From: Terriglobia bacterium | GTDB lineage: Bacteria; Acidobacteriota; Terriglobia; Bryobacterales; Bryobacteraceae | Length of the DNA: 58,187 nt | Direction of reading: 5' to 3' | Assembly: GCA_003175985.1 (NCBI GenBank) | Contig: PSRJ01000164.1 | Location: 1-58,187 of the forward strand | Part shown: piece after piece, positions 1 through 8,870 of the stretch | How the letters are laid out: each line of letters starts with the position of its first letter | Numbering within the stretch: the stretch's first letter is position 1 | Program-made: the position numbers and the translations under genes | The notes under the pieces: model-generated | What the model was told of the DNA's origin: nothing | What the model saw: the letters and a program-made list of their open reading frames with translations, nothing else | Database searches by the model: none

Positions 1-1503
1 TCCCGATTTCCACGATACCGCCTGTGGGGCTATGTCTGCGCCTATCGACACTTTATAACACAGTAGTACTAGCACGCCCCCGCTGATCGTGTCGCGGGTA
101 ACGAAATGGTAAAAGACCCACAACGGCCGGTACGGAACCACCGGCGCGTCGGTGCCGCCTGAGATCATGAGTCCATGGTCCAGGTAGGCGCGCACAGGCG
201 TAACCCACGCGGCCCGCTTCGGTCCCCACATCTTCACGAGACTCGGTCCAGCCAGATAGAGATGATCCTGCGCAGAGACCACCAGGCCCAGCTTCTTCAT
301 GCGGGCGAACTGCTCTTCGCGCGGCACAAATCCATGCTCGACGGTCCAGCGCCGGCCCACAATGGATTTTTCGGCGTTCGCGGCTTCGTAGGCGGTCAGC
401 ACTTCGTCGATCGCCGCATCGCCGACTGCATGGGTCGAAACGCGCCAGCCTTCGCGATTCACCTCTTTCACGATTTCCGTGTAGGCGGCCTGCTTCATCG
501 TGTTCACGCCGTAGTAGGTTCCATCCTCGTCGAACGGCCGGGCGTATAGCTCGGTCATCCAGCCGCCTTCAAAGCCTCCGTCGACGGCCAGTTTGACGCC
601 TCCGATTCGGAGCCATTCGTCGCCTTCATCCGGCTTCACATTGGAGGCGCCCAGCATCGCCTTCATTTGTGCGGCATTGGCGGCAGGCGGCCGCAGAAGC
701 TGATTCACGCGAATGGTCAGCAGACCCTTCCTTCTCATCTCCTGCAATATTCGGTATTGCTCCACGCTGGCGCCCGGATAGCGAATGCTGGTCAAGCCCG
801 CGGCGTTCAATTTCCGGTGCTCCGAGACGAAGTAGTCGATGCCTGCCGGTTCGGAATCCGGCAGAGTGACCAGCGTTTTCGCGCGGTCCAGCAGTTCGCC
901 GTTCAGCTCTCCCTGTTCATCACGCGAAATCCGGCCTCCAGCCGGCTGCGGCGTCTGCTTGGTGATGTTCCATTTGTTCAGTGCCGCGCTGTTGAGAATG
1001 TACTCGTGCCCGCCGCGAACCACAACCACCGGACTTGTGGGCGCGATCTTATCCAGATCCTTGCGATAAGGAAGCCGTTGGTCCTTAAGCTGGGCCTCAT
1101 GCCAGTCGGAGTTGGTGACTACGATCTCCCCGGGCTTGGCCTGCCTCACCCGCGCGGCGATGAGTTCCAGCAGTTCATCCAGAGTTCTCGCAGCCGAGAG
1201 GTCCACACCTGGACCGCCGCCTGCGCTGTGCAAGTGGTTATCGGCAAGGCCGGGGATCACGGTCTTGCCGCCGAGATCGATGATACGCGTCTTGGGGCCC
1301 GCCAGCATCCGCACCTGCGCGCTGGCGCCAACCGCGGTGAACCTTCCGTTGGAGACCGCTACGGCTTCCGCGGTCGAAAAGGCCTGGTCCACCGTATAGA
1401 TCGTCCCGTTCAAGAGAATCACGTCGGGCGCGGATGTCTGCGCTTGGAGGGGGCGTTCCCACATCAGCAGGCACGCGAGCGCGGAGATCAGGACATGAAC
1501 CAA
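1..1503 (-). CDS. Exported amidohydrolase (YtcJ-like), C-terminus altered and running off window
   Basis: The minus frame is open from a TTG at 1503 to the window edge (501 codons). It encodes a signal peptide followed by an amidohydrolase family 3 protein that probably hydrolyses C-N bonds of amide or formamide substrates in the periplasm. Visible family features are the N-terminal composite-domain strand (DVILLNGTIYTVD), the HxH metal motif in ADNHLH, the THAVGD motif, the VEHG histidine and the catalytic aspartate in SGGTDAP. No ATG precedes the signal peptide. TTG is favoured because a -10-like TACAAT lies 8 bases upstream and no Shine-Dalgarno (SD) sequence is seen. After the family-typical TRDTISGGVL at about position 78, the expected glycine-aspartate loop and C-terminal beta domain are replaced by unrelated residues, although the frame stays open. 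That suggests an insertion or rearrangement. The family call is firm; whether the gene is functional is doubtful. Confidence 0.75.
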   Translation of the reverse strand, partial: MVHVLISALACLLMWERPLQAQTSAPDVILLNGTIYTVDQAFSTAEAVAVSNGRFTAVGASAQVRMLAGPKTRIIDLGGKTVIPGLADNHLHSAGGGPGVDLSAARTLDELLELIAARVRQAKPGEIVVTNSDWHEAQLKDQRLPYRKDLDKIAPTSPVVVVRGGHEYILNSAALNKWNITKQTPQPAGGRISRDEQGELNGELLDRAKTLVTLPDSEPAGIDYFVSEHRKLNAAGLTSIRYPGASVEQYRILQEMRRKGLLTIRVNQLLRPPAANAAQMKAMLGASNVKPDEGDEWLRIGGVKLAVDGGFEGGWMTELYARPFDEDGTYYGVNTMKQAAYTEIVKEVNREGWRVSTHAVGDAAIDEVLTAYEAANAEKSIVGRRWTVEHGFVPREEQFARMKKLGLVVSAQDHLYLAGPSLVKMWGPKRAAWVTPVRAYLDHGLMISGGTDAPVVPYRPLWVFYHFVTRDTISGGVLVLLCYKVSIGADIAPQAVSWKSG

Positions 1504-1511
1504 GTGAATCG

Positions 1512-1517
1512 ATTGTA
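1512..1517 (-). promoter_or_regulatory. -10-like box of the amidohydrolase gene
   Basis: TACAAT on the minus strand ends 8 bases before the TTG at 1503. No SD sequence fits between them, so transcription may begin at or next to the start codon. No good -35 is seen. Confidence 0.35.
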
Positions 1518-1593
1518 ACCGAAACGATGATTGCGGCCGGTTTTCAAAAAAGATTGACCCATCGATCTTCTCTAGGGTGTATGCTGTTGAGCC

Positions 1594-3639
1594 ATGACGA
1601 AAATCCTCACCTGCCTGCTGTTGTTCTCGGCCGCGCTCTGTGCGCAGACCGCTGATACCGCTTTTTTCCGCGCCGTGATGCTGCCCGATAACGAGGTGCC
1701 GCCGACGGGCCAGAATGCCCGCGGCGCGGCGGATATTATCGCTCACGTGGTGCGGGATCAGAGCGGCCAGATTATTAGCGGAACCGTAGATTTCCTGGTG
1801 CGCGTCAACTTCGATAGCGACGTCACGGCCACTGGCCTTCACATTCACAACGGCCCGGCCGGAACGAATGCGGGTGTGGTGATCAATACCGGCATCGGCG
1901 CCGGAGACGCAAGCCGCGCCGTCAAAGCCGGAGGGGATACGATCCGCATCCCCGTACAGATTACTGGCGACAGCGCTACTCCCCTCGCGGCCTTGCGGGG
2001 CATCTTTCAGGATCCCAGCGGATATTACGTCAACATTCATACCACCGATTTCCCAGGGGGCGTGATTCGGGGACAACTGCAGCGCGCGGAGGGAATAGTG
2101 CTGCTGGGATTCATGGATTCGGCCAACGAGTTCCCGGCGATCAGCGGTGTCTCGGCGAACGGGATCGCACAGGTAATTGCCATCCGCACACGGGATGCTT
2201 CCGGCAATCTCACCTCCGGCGAGGTGTACCTGATGACGACTTATAACCTGCCCGGTGGTTCCACGTTCACAGGTTTTCATATTCATCCGGGACTGCCGGG
2301 GACCAGTGGGCCCGCCGTGCTGGCAGCCACTTTGCCGGCCGGGACTACGGCCGACCCCAGCGGATCGGGCCTGCTCGGTCCTTTTCCTTTTGAAATTTCA
2401 CTCACCAACGCGTTGCAAGTGAGCACCTTCAGCACTCTGTTCACCACCCCCTCGGCGGCGTACATCAATGCTCACACCTCGACCTATCCTGGCGGGATTA
2501 TGCGGGCCGTGCTGCGGTCTACCGACGCGATGACATTTCCGGTGGTGATGGCTTCCGCCAACGAGACGCCTACGCCGAAAGCAACCGCGACCTTCCCGGG
2601 GGTGGTCACGCTGTACTCATTGCGCAACCAAGATGGCACCATCGCGGCGGGCACCGTGCTTTTCGACGTGAATTACCGGCTGCCCGGGCAGGCGCAGATC
2701 ACGGGTCTGCACATTCATGACGCCAACGTGGGAAGAAACGGGCCAATCTCGATTCCCATGATCCCCACTTACGACGCCAGTTTCACCACCGACACGGGTT
2801 TCGGCAATTACTTCAATTGGTCGCCGCCGGTGTCCAACCTGGCTGCGTTTATCGATACTTCGCTGAACCCCGAGAATCACTACGTGAACATCCACACGGC
2901 AGTGGATCCGGCTGGAGTGGCACGGGCCCAGTTGGCGCCGATTGTGTTCCGGCCTCCCAGCGTCACCGCGGCAATCTCCGCCACGCTTGATAAAAGCACC
3001 ACGGCCGTTGCGCCAGGCGGCTTGATCTCCATTTTTGGAACGAATCTGACCAAGGTCGCCACCAACCTGAACGGCTGGGCTGGCAGCACGTTGCCCGCAA
3101 CCCTCAATGGCACAACGGTCGATATCGGCGGCAAACGTGCGGCGCTGCTTTATGTAAGCGCCGGCCAGATCAATGCCCAGGTGCCGGTCGATGTCCCGCC
3201 GGGTCCCCAGGCGGTGGTGGTACGAAGCGTTGTGGGACCGAGCGCATCGTTTACAGTGACCGTGGCGCCGGTCGCCCCATCGATCTTTCTTTATCCAACA
3301 CCGGCCGTGGTCAAGAGCGCGGATTTCTCGATTGTCAGCAGCGCCAATCCGGTGACCGCGAATGACGCGATCGTGATCTACGCAACCGGACTGGGGCTGA
3401 CCTCGCCGGCTCTGGGTACGGGCGCAGTGTTGCCGGCGGGAACCAGCGCCTTTACGGCTCCCCTGACGGTGACCATCGGCGGGCGGGATGCGCCTGTGAT
3501 CTCTTCCACCGCCGCTCCCTTTCCTCCGGGCGTCTACCAGATTGCAGTGAGCGTTCCCAGCGGAGTGAAAGGGAACGTTCCCCTGACGATCCAGCAGGTG
3601 GGGGCGAAGTCGAACGTTGTGACCATCACGGTCCAGTAG
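1594..3639 (+). CDS. Secreted CHRD-domain protein with Solibacter-type C-terminal domain
   Basis: This 681-residue exported protein has a signal peptide ending near ALCAQ. Three successive CHRD-like domains follow (about residues 22-165, 170-305 and 312-450). Each carries the recurring pattern of acidic ANE, LHIH or FHIH, then NIHT or NAHTxxxPGGxxRAxL. From about 450 to the end is a beta-rich module beginning near ATLDKSTTAVAPGGLISIFG and continuing through GQINAQVPVDVPPG and IYATGLG. This is the domain that databases call the Solibacter uncharacterised C-terminal domain. CHRD was defined in chordin and is also found in bacteria; its ligand there is unknown. No enzyme motif is visible, so a surface or secreted binding role is inferred. 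A -10-like TATGCT ends 8 bases before the ATG and there is no SD sequence. Confidence 0.85.
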   Translation: MTKILTCLLLFSAALCAQTADTAFFRAVMLPDNEVPPTGQNARGAADIIAHVVRDQSGQIISGTVDFLVRVNFDSDVTATGLHIHNGPAGTNAGVVINTGIGAGDASRAVKAGGDTIRIPVQITGDSATPLAALRGIFQDPSGYYVNIHTTDFPGGVIRGQLQRAEGIVLLGFMDSANEFPAISGVSANGIAQVIAIRTRDASGNLTSGEVYLMTTYNLPGGSTFTGFHIHPGLPGTSGPAVLAATLPAGTTADPSGSGLLGPFPFEISLTNALQVSTFSTLFTTPSAAYINAHTSTYPGGIMRAVLRSTDAMTFPVVMASANETPTPKATATFPGVVTLYSLRNQDGTIAAGTVLFDVNYRLPGQAQITGLHIHDANVGRNGPISIPMIPTYDASFTTDTGFGNYFNWSPPVSNLAAFIDTSLNPENHYVNIHTAVDPAGVARAQLAPIVFRPPSVTAAISATLDKSTTAVAPGGLISIFGTNLTKVATNLNGWAGSTLPATLNGTTVDIGGKRAALLYVSAGQINAQVPVDVPPGPQAVVVRSVVGPSASFTVTVAPVAPSIFLYPTPAVVKSADFSIVSSANPVTANDAIVIYATGLGLTSPALGTGAVLPAGTSAFTAPLTVTIGGRDAPVISSTAAPFPPGVYQIAVSVPSGVKGNVPLTIQQVGAKSNVVTITVQ

Positions 3640-3694
3640 GTTCCGGCGGCAGGATTCCCCCAGTGCAATCCACTACGATGGAGGCTTGACCGCT

Positions 3695-4861
3695 GTGACC
3701 GGCGCCGACCCTTTGCTGCGATGGCGCAAGGAATTTCCCATCCTGGCAAAGACCACTTATCTCATCAGCCATTCCCTCGGCGCCATGCCGAGCCGGACGG
3801 CGTCGTCGCTGCAACAATTCGCCGAAACGTGGGCGACCCGGGGGATTCGCGCCTGGGAAGAAGGCTGGTGGGAGATGCCGGTAACCACCGGAAATCTGAT
3901 CGGCTCGATCATCGGCGCTGGTCCGGGCGAAGTTGTGATGCAGCAGAATGTTTCGATTTGCCAGTCAATCGTAACTTCCTGCCTTGATTGGAACGGCCCT
4001 CGAAATAAGCTGATTACCGATGGCTTGAACTTTCCGTCGAACGATTACGTTTACCACGGGCTGGAGCGGCAGGGCGCGCGCATCTGCCGCGTTCCTTCCG
4101 CGGACGGCATGAGTTTGCCAACGGAGCGAATGCTCGATGCGGTCGATGAGCAGACGCTGCTCGTTTCGGTTTCGCATGTTGCGTTTCGCAGTGCATTTAT
4201 TCAAGACCTGGGAGCAATCACGCGGCGCGCCCACGAAATGGGAGCGCTCGTGATTGCGGATCTTTACCACTCGGCGGGAGTGCTGCCCGTCGATGTTCGC
4301 GCTCTCGGCTTAGACTTCGCAACCGGCGGTTCCGTAAAGTGGCTGTGTGGTGGACCAGGCGCAGGCTATCTGTACGTGCGGCCGGATCTGCGGTCCGGCC
4401 TGAGGCCGGCGGCGACCGGGTGGATGGCTCACCGGCATCCCTTTGAGTTTCAGCCCGGGCCGATCGACTTCGCGGACGATGCATTCCGGTTTTTGAATGG
4501 AACGCCGGGCATTCCCGCCTTGTACTCCGCGCGATCCGGTTATGAAATTGTCAACGAGATCGGGGTGGAAGCAATACGCGCCAAGTCCCTGCGACAAACA
4601 GAGCGTCTCATCGAACTCGCCGATGAAGCCGGTCTTTCCGTGCGCTCCTGTCGCGATCCCCGATCGCGTGGCGGCGTGGTTGTGGTCGATGTTCCAAAGG
4701 GAGAGGAAGTCACGCGAGAGCTCGCCCGGCGGGAGATTCTGGTGGACTATCGGCCGAATGCGGGAATTCGCATCGCCCCACACTTTTACACTGCAGATGA
4801 GGAGCTCGAACTCGTAATAACGGAGATTGGCTCAATTGTGAAATCCGCCGTCTGCTCATGA
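3695..4861 (+). CDS. PLP-dependent class V aminotransferase (kynureninase-like)
   Basis: This cytoplasmic fold-type I PLP enzyme of 388 residues is most similar in layout to the kynureninase / cysteine desulfurase-like group. The cofactor aspartate lies in IADLYHSAGVLPVD. The Schiff-base lysine lies in GGSVKWLCGGPG (about K215), followed by the YLYVRPDL strand. GTG at 3695 is chosen because GGAGG at 3680-3684 stands 10 bases before it. The in-frame TTG at 3686 is too close to that SD sequence. The gene stands alone between the CHRD gene and the esterase cluster, with no tryptophan-degradation partners nearby, so the substrate is open. A role as hydrolase or desulfurase rather than true aminotransferase is likely for this subgroup. 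Confidence 0.8.
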   Translation: MTGADPLLRWRKEFPILAKTTYLISHSLGAMPSRTASSLQQFAETWATRGIRAWEEGWWEMPVTTGNLIGSIIGAGPGEVVMQQNVSICQSIVTSCLDWNGPRNKLITDGLNFPSNDYVYHGLERQGARICRVPSADGMSLPTERMLDAVDEQTLLVSVSHVAFRSAFIQDLGAITRRAHEMGALVIADLYHSAGVLPVDVRALGLDFATGGSVKWLCGGPGAGYLYVRPDLRSGLRPAATGWMAHRHPFEFQPGPIDFADDAFRFLNGTPGIPALYSARSGYEIVNEIGVEAIRAKSLRQTERLIELADEAGLSVRSCRDPRSRGGVVVVDVPKGEEVTRELARREILVDYRPNAGIRIAPHFYTADEELELVITEIGSIVKSAVCS

Positions 4862-4897
4862 TATGTTTAATTCGATTTTGTGACTAAGTATGAGCGC

Positions 4898-6295
4898 ATG
4901 AAGAATCGATCAACTGCTATGATCACGGGCGCCTCGGCTTTCACCCTGGCGTTCATTGCGTTCGGGAGTCAACCCACTCCGCAGCAACTCGCCACCCAAC
5001 AAGCTACCAGGGAAGATCACCGGCAGATGATGGACCAATTGCACATCCCGTTCTTGCGTCCTGGAGTGAATGCGCGCGTGGCTGGCTCGGCGAACTACGA
5101 TGAGGCCAAAGCGAATCCCTACCCCGATCTGCCCGACCCGCTGACGATGAAAAACGGAAAGAAGGTGACCAGCGCGAGGACGTGGTGGGAACAACGGCGC
5201 CCCGAAATCGTCGAGGACTTTGACCGCGAAGTCTACGGGCGGGTTCCCACGTTCGTTCCCAGCGTCAAATGGCAGGTGACCAACACGGCCCACGAGCTCG
5301 TGGGAGACGTCCCGATCGTCACCAAGACATTAGTGGGGCACGTCGATAACTCTGCTTATCCGGACATTACCGTCGACATAGAACTGTCTCTGAGCACACC
5401 GGCCAGTGCGAAAACTCCAGTCCCGGTGATCATGGTTTTGGGCGGAGTGCCCGCTGCCGGGCGAGGCGGGGTGCCTGCGGCCGCTCCGGCTCAACAAGGC
5501 GCCGATCCGGGCCCAAGCTGGCAAGCGCAGGTGCTGGCCAAGGGTTGGGGCTTCGCGGCGTTGAACCCCGTCAGCATTCAGGCTGACAACGGCGCAGGCC
5601 TCAGGAAGCGCATTATCGGTTTGGTCAATAAGGGCGGGCCACGCAAACCCGACGATTGGGGCGCGCTGCGGGCCTGGGCCTGGGGCGCCAGCCGCGCCGT
5701 GGACTATTTCGAAACCGATAAAGCGGTCGATGCTAAACATGTTGCGATTCAGGGTCACTCGAGGTATGGCAAAGCCGCCCTTGTCGGCATGGCCTACGAC
5801 CAACGCATCGCGATCGTCTTCGTGAGTTCCTCCGGGGAAGGCGGCGCCAAGCTGCATCGCCGGAATTTTGGGGAGCTCGTCGAAAACGTAGCGGGCGAGA
5901 ACGAATACCACTGGATGGCCGGCAACTTTTTGAAGTACGCCGGCCCGCTCAAGTGGAGCGACCTGCCGGTCGATTCCCACGAACTGATTGCGATGTGCGC
6001 TCCACGTCCCGTGTTCCTCGGCGCCGGCAATCTGGTCGATCCCGCGGTGGACATCGGACATTCGGACGCTTGGGTGGATGCCAGAGGCACGTTCATAGCG
6101 GGTGTCGCCGCGGGCCCGGTTTACCGGCTGCTCGGCAAGAAAGACCTGGGGACCCCCGAGTTCCCGCCAATCGGCACCGGTATCCTGAACGGCGATCTGG
6201 TCTTCCGGCAGCACAGCGCGGGACACACGCCCAACCCAAACTGGCCTTATTTCCTGACTTTCGCCGAACGGGAGTTCCAGGCGATAGCCCAGTGA
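4898..6295 (+). CDS. Exported CE15-like alpha/beta hydrolase (glucuronoyl esterase family)
   Basis: This 465-residue protein begins with a signal-like hydrophobic stretch (AFTLAFIAFGS). The nucleophile motif is GHSRYGK (Ser about 288), the strand after it is AIVFVSSSGEGG, and the C-terminal histidine region is RQHSAGHTPNPNW. GHSRxGK and the late histidine match carbohydrate esterase family 15, which cleaves glucuronoyl esters linking lignin to xylan; related proteins are annotated as acetyl xylan esterases. A low-complexity GRGGVPAAAPAQQG insert sits near residue 190. ATG at 4898 gives the best n-region; a GTG at 4880 is in frame. The next gene starts 6 bases after the stop, so it heads an operon with two NIF3-like genes. 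The fold is sure; the exact ester is not. Confidence 0.75.
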   Translation: MKNRSTAMITGASAFTLAFIAFGSQPTPQQLATQQATREDHRQMMDQLHIPFLRPGVNARVAGSANYDEAKANPYPDLPDPLTMKNGKKVTSARTWWEQRRPEIVEDFDREVYGRVPTFVPSVKWQVTNTAHELVGDVPIVTKTLVGHVDNSAYPDITVDIELSLSTPASAKTPVPVIMVLGGVPAAGRGGVPAAAPAQQGADPGPSWQAQVLAKGWGFAALNPVSIQADNGAGLRKRIIGLVNKGGPRKPDDWGALRAWAWGASRAVDYFETDKAVDAKHVAIQGHSRYGKAALVGMAYDQRIAIVFVSSSGEGGAKLHRRNFGELVENVAGENEYHWMAGNFLKYAGPLKWSDLPVDSHELIAMCAPRPVFLGAGNLVDPAVDIGHSDAWVDARGTFIAGVAAGPVYRLLGKKDLGTPEFPPIGTGILNGDLVFRQHSAGHTPNPNWPYFLTFAEREFQAIAQ

Positions 6296-6301
6296 GGCGA
6301 C

Positions 6302-7183
6302 ATGGGCAAGCCGGCGCATATTTCGCGGAGGCGATTCACGCTAATGGCGGGAACTGCGAGTGTGCCGCTTGGCCTCGCAGGCACGAAACCCCTCACGGCG
6401 GAAGCCGTGATTCGGCGGATACAGACGGAACTTGGCGGCGACTGGCCATCGACGGGTCCAGATGGCTTCAAGGCGGGCGACCCCTCGACCGCGGTGAAGG
6501 GAATCGCCACCACCGCCATGGCAACGCTCGACGTTCTGAAGCAGGCGGTGAAGGCGAACACGAATCTGATCCTGACCTACGAACCCACGTTCTATTCACG
6601 CGCGGACGGGCCGGGCGGATTCGGCGCCGACGATCCTGTCTTGAAAGCCAAACGCGAATTCATCGAGAAGAACGGCCTGGTTGTGTTTCGCCTGCGCGAT
6701 CACTGGCAGGCTCGGAAAGAGAATGATATGGTCACCGGCTTTGCCGGCGCGCTCGGCTGGACGAGGCGCCGCGTGAAGAACGATGATGCGCTGTACGACA
6801 TCCCCCCGGCCACCGCGGAGGCAACTGTGGCCTGGATCCGCGGCAAACTGAACCTTCGCGCCGGTCTCCGCGCCGCCGGTGATCGCAAGGCGACCATACG
6901 CCGCGTCTTTTTGTTTCCCGGCTCAATGACTCCGGCAACGATGTGGCAGCGCTATTCCGAAGTGGACATGATCGTCGCCGGAGAAGTGCGGGAATGGGAA
7001 AACACGCACTATGCCGCCGATATGTTCACCGCGGGAGAGGGGCGCGCGCTCGTGACCACGGGCCGCATCGTTTCCGAGGAGCCCGGAATGCGCGTTTGCG
7101 CGGAATGGCTCAGGACCGTGGTGAAGGAAGTTCCGGCCAGGTGGATCGGCGTGGGAGATCCTTATTGGAAGCCAGCCTTATGA
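6302..7183 (+). CDS. Tat-exported NIF3-like protein, copy 1
   Basis: The 293-residue product begins with a twin-arginine-type leader (HISRRRFTLMAGTASVPLGLAG). The remainder resembles the NIF3/YbgI family: GDPSTAVKGIATTAMATLDVLKQA, then NLILTYEPTFY where canonical members read LIITHHPLF, and near the C-terminus the family's second conserved block (MIVAGEVREWENT). Canonical members hold a dinuclear metal centre with these histidines. Here the HH pair reads YE, so the metal site is altered. Export of a NIF3-like protein is unusual, since the family is normally cytosolic. Its stop overlaps the start of copy 2 by ATGA, implying coupled translation. Confidence 0.7.
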   Translation: MGKPAHISRRRFTLMAGTASVPLGLAGTKPLTAEAVIRRIQTELGGDWPSTGPDGFKAGDPSTAVKGIATTAMATLDVLKQAVKANTNLILTYEPTFYSRADGPGGFGADDPVLKAKREFIEKNGLVVFRLRDHWQARKENDMVTGFAGALGWTRRRVKNDDALYDIPPATAEATVAWIRGKLNLRAGLRAAGDRKATIRRVFLFPGSMTPATMWQRYSEVDMIVAGEVREWENTHYAADMFTAGEGRALVTTGRIVSEEPGMRVCAEWLRTVVKEVPARWIGVGDPYWKPAL

Positions 7184-7959
7184 CCGCACGGGAAGTCGTC
7201 GAACTCATCAAGAAGAACCAGGGAATACCGTGGAACGACCGGTCCACGCGCGATACCTTCAAGGCCGGAAATCCGGACACCACCGTCAAGGGTATTGCGA
7301 CCACCATGATGACTACGTTCGACATGCTGCAGCGCGCCAATGAAGCTCGCCTGAACATGGTGATCACGCACGAAGACACCTTCTGGAACGACCGCGACGA
7401 CACGAAGGATCTGACCGAAAACCCGATCTACAAACTCAAGACGGAATACATTCTGAAAAACGATATGGTCGTCTGGCGCGATCATGACCACATGCATGCG
7501 ATGACGCCCGATTACACGGTAGTGGGAGAACTTCGCTCGGTGGGCATCAAGGGCGGAGAGCATGCGACAATGCGTCCCGGCATTTTGACGATACCGGAAA
7601 CCACACTGGAAGAGCTTGCGGCCCAGGTGAAACGGACGAGCGGAGCCCGCGCATTGCGCTGCGTCGGCGACCCGAAAGCCAAGGTGCGCAAAATCCTCGT
7701 AGGCCCCGGATATGCGACGCCGCGCATGACACCTGAAGTCGACGTCGTGATTGGCGGCGAACAGCAGGAAGCGGACGGCGGCTTTGACAACGTGGAATAC
7801 GTAATGGACGCCGTGTCGCTTGGCATGCCGAAAGGCATCATCATGCTGGGCCACGTCATTTCCGAGCAGGCAGGGATGGAGGATTTCGGCAACTGGTTAC
7901 GGACATTCCTCCACGACGTTCCGATCCGATTCGTGCCCGCGGAAGAACCGTATTGGTAG
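7180..7959 (+). CDS. NIF3-like protein, copy 2 (no signal peptide)
   Basis: This is a 259-residue paralogue of the preceding gene, sharing FKAGNPDTTVKGIATTMM, MVITHEDTFWND and VVIGGEQQEADG. Here the first metal motif keeps one histidine (THED), and a second histidine-rich run (DHDHMHAM) occurs near residue 110. The ATG at 7180 overlaps the TGA of copy 1, so the pair is probably co-translated. Unlike copy 1 it has no leader and should be cytoplasmic. The two copies may be exported and cytosolic versions of one activity. The reaction of NIF3 proteins is unsettled (metal-binding, GTP cyclohydrolase I type 2-like), so no substrate is proposed. Confidence 0.7.
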   Translation: MTAREVVELIKKNQGIPWNDRSTRDTFKAGNPDTTVKGIATTMMTTFDMLQRANEARLNMVITHEDTFWNDRDDTKDLTENPIYKLKTEYILKNDMVVWRDHDHMHAMTPDYTVVGELRSVGIKGGEHATMRPGILTIPETTLEELAAQVKRTSGARALRCVGDPKAKVRKILVGPGYATPRMTPEVDVVIGGEQQEADGGFDNVEYVMDAVSLGMPKGIIMLGHVISEQAGMEDFGNWLRTFLHDVPIRFVPAEEPYW

Positions 7960-8013
7960 ACAAGAGCACTTTCCGAGCCGCGACTGTCAAGGAGCGGTCC
8001 CGACTCTGTGTAC

Positions 8014-8870
8014 CTATTGCCCGACCACGAGCAGGCCGAACGTGCCCGGAAGCATTGGGGCGCGGCCGGGTTGTTTGCCGGGTGCGGCCTCTGGGCGCGG
8101 GCCGAACTGTGCAACGGACAAGTAGACTCGTCCAGTCTTTCGATCGAGGGCCATCGTTCGGGCGCCGGCTTGTGTCTTGACGTCCGCGATGCGTACATAG
8201 TGGTCCGGTGCATCTGCGTGAAAGATCGAGAGCGCGCCGTCTTCGCCACCGGTCGAGAAGAATACGAGCGCCCGCCCGGGGTCGAACTCCGTTGCATCCA
8301 CGCCGCGCCCGATGGGCTGCGTGGTCACGATCTGTCCCGTGCCTGCGTCAACCACCGTCATGACACCGCTCCGGCACCCGATGAAGATGCGCGCATGCCG
8401 GCGATTCTACCGGTCTTGGCGTCGAGCGCCGTCAATCGTTTGCTGCCGCGGTCGGCGGTAAACACACGCCCGGTCTTGTCGTCGAAGATAATCCCGTTGG
8501 GATCATCGCCGACGCGCACTTTATCGAGAACAGCGAGTGTCTTCAGATCGAAAATGACCACCGACCCCGGATCGCTGCAGCTAATGTATCCGCGCCCGAA
8601 CCGTTTGGCGATCGCGATACCGTGAATGTTGGCGCCAGGGATCGTTCCCACGATGCGATCCGTGTCCAAATCGAGGACGACCACCTCTTTGTCATGAGAA
8701 ACGTACAAGCGCCGCGCGTCCGAATCGGCGGTCAAGTAGTCCCAGCCATAATCGCCGGGAATCGGAAGGCGGTTGATTAGATGATACGGTTCGGCTGCCG
8801 CCCCCGGCCCGGCGACGGCGAGCAGGAGCAGCGCGGCACGGCAGAGCGGAGAGACGGACGATTTTTTCAT
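8014..8870 (-). pseudogene. YVTN-type beta-propeller gene with internal deletion and frameshift
   Basis: The gene starts at 8870 with a signal peptide (MKKSSVSPLCRAALLLLAVAG). It reads as a YVTN/YncE-like seven-bladed propeller through LTALDAKTGRIAG at about 8400, then hits a TGA at 8358-8360. A second minus frame, entered at about 8400, resumes family sequence at ARIFIGCRSGVMTVVDAGTG and ends properly at LPGTFGLLVVGQ (stop 8014). Between the two the family normally has about 60-70 more residues, so the break is best explained by an out-of-frame deletion of one to two blades rather than a single-base slip. The ATG overlaps the TAA of the TonB receptor upstream (TAATG), so the pair was once translationally coupled. 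A sequencing error alone would not explain the missing segment. Confidence 0.75.

Noticed and set aside
667-1518. Long plus-strand open frame across the amidohydrolase gene
   Set aside because: It is the antisense shadow of the minus-strand amidohydrolase, whose translation has clear family motifs; the plus-strand product is Arg/Gly-rich with no recognisable domain.
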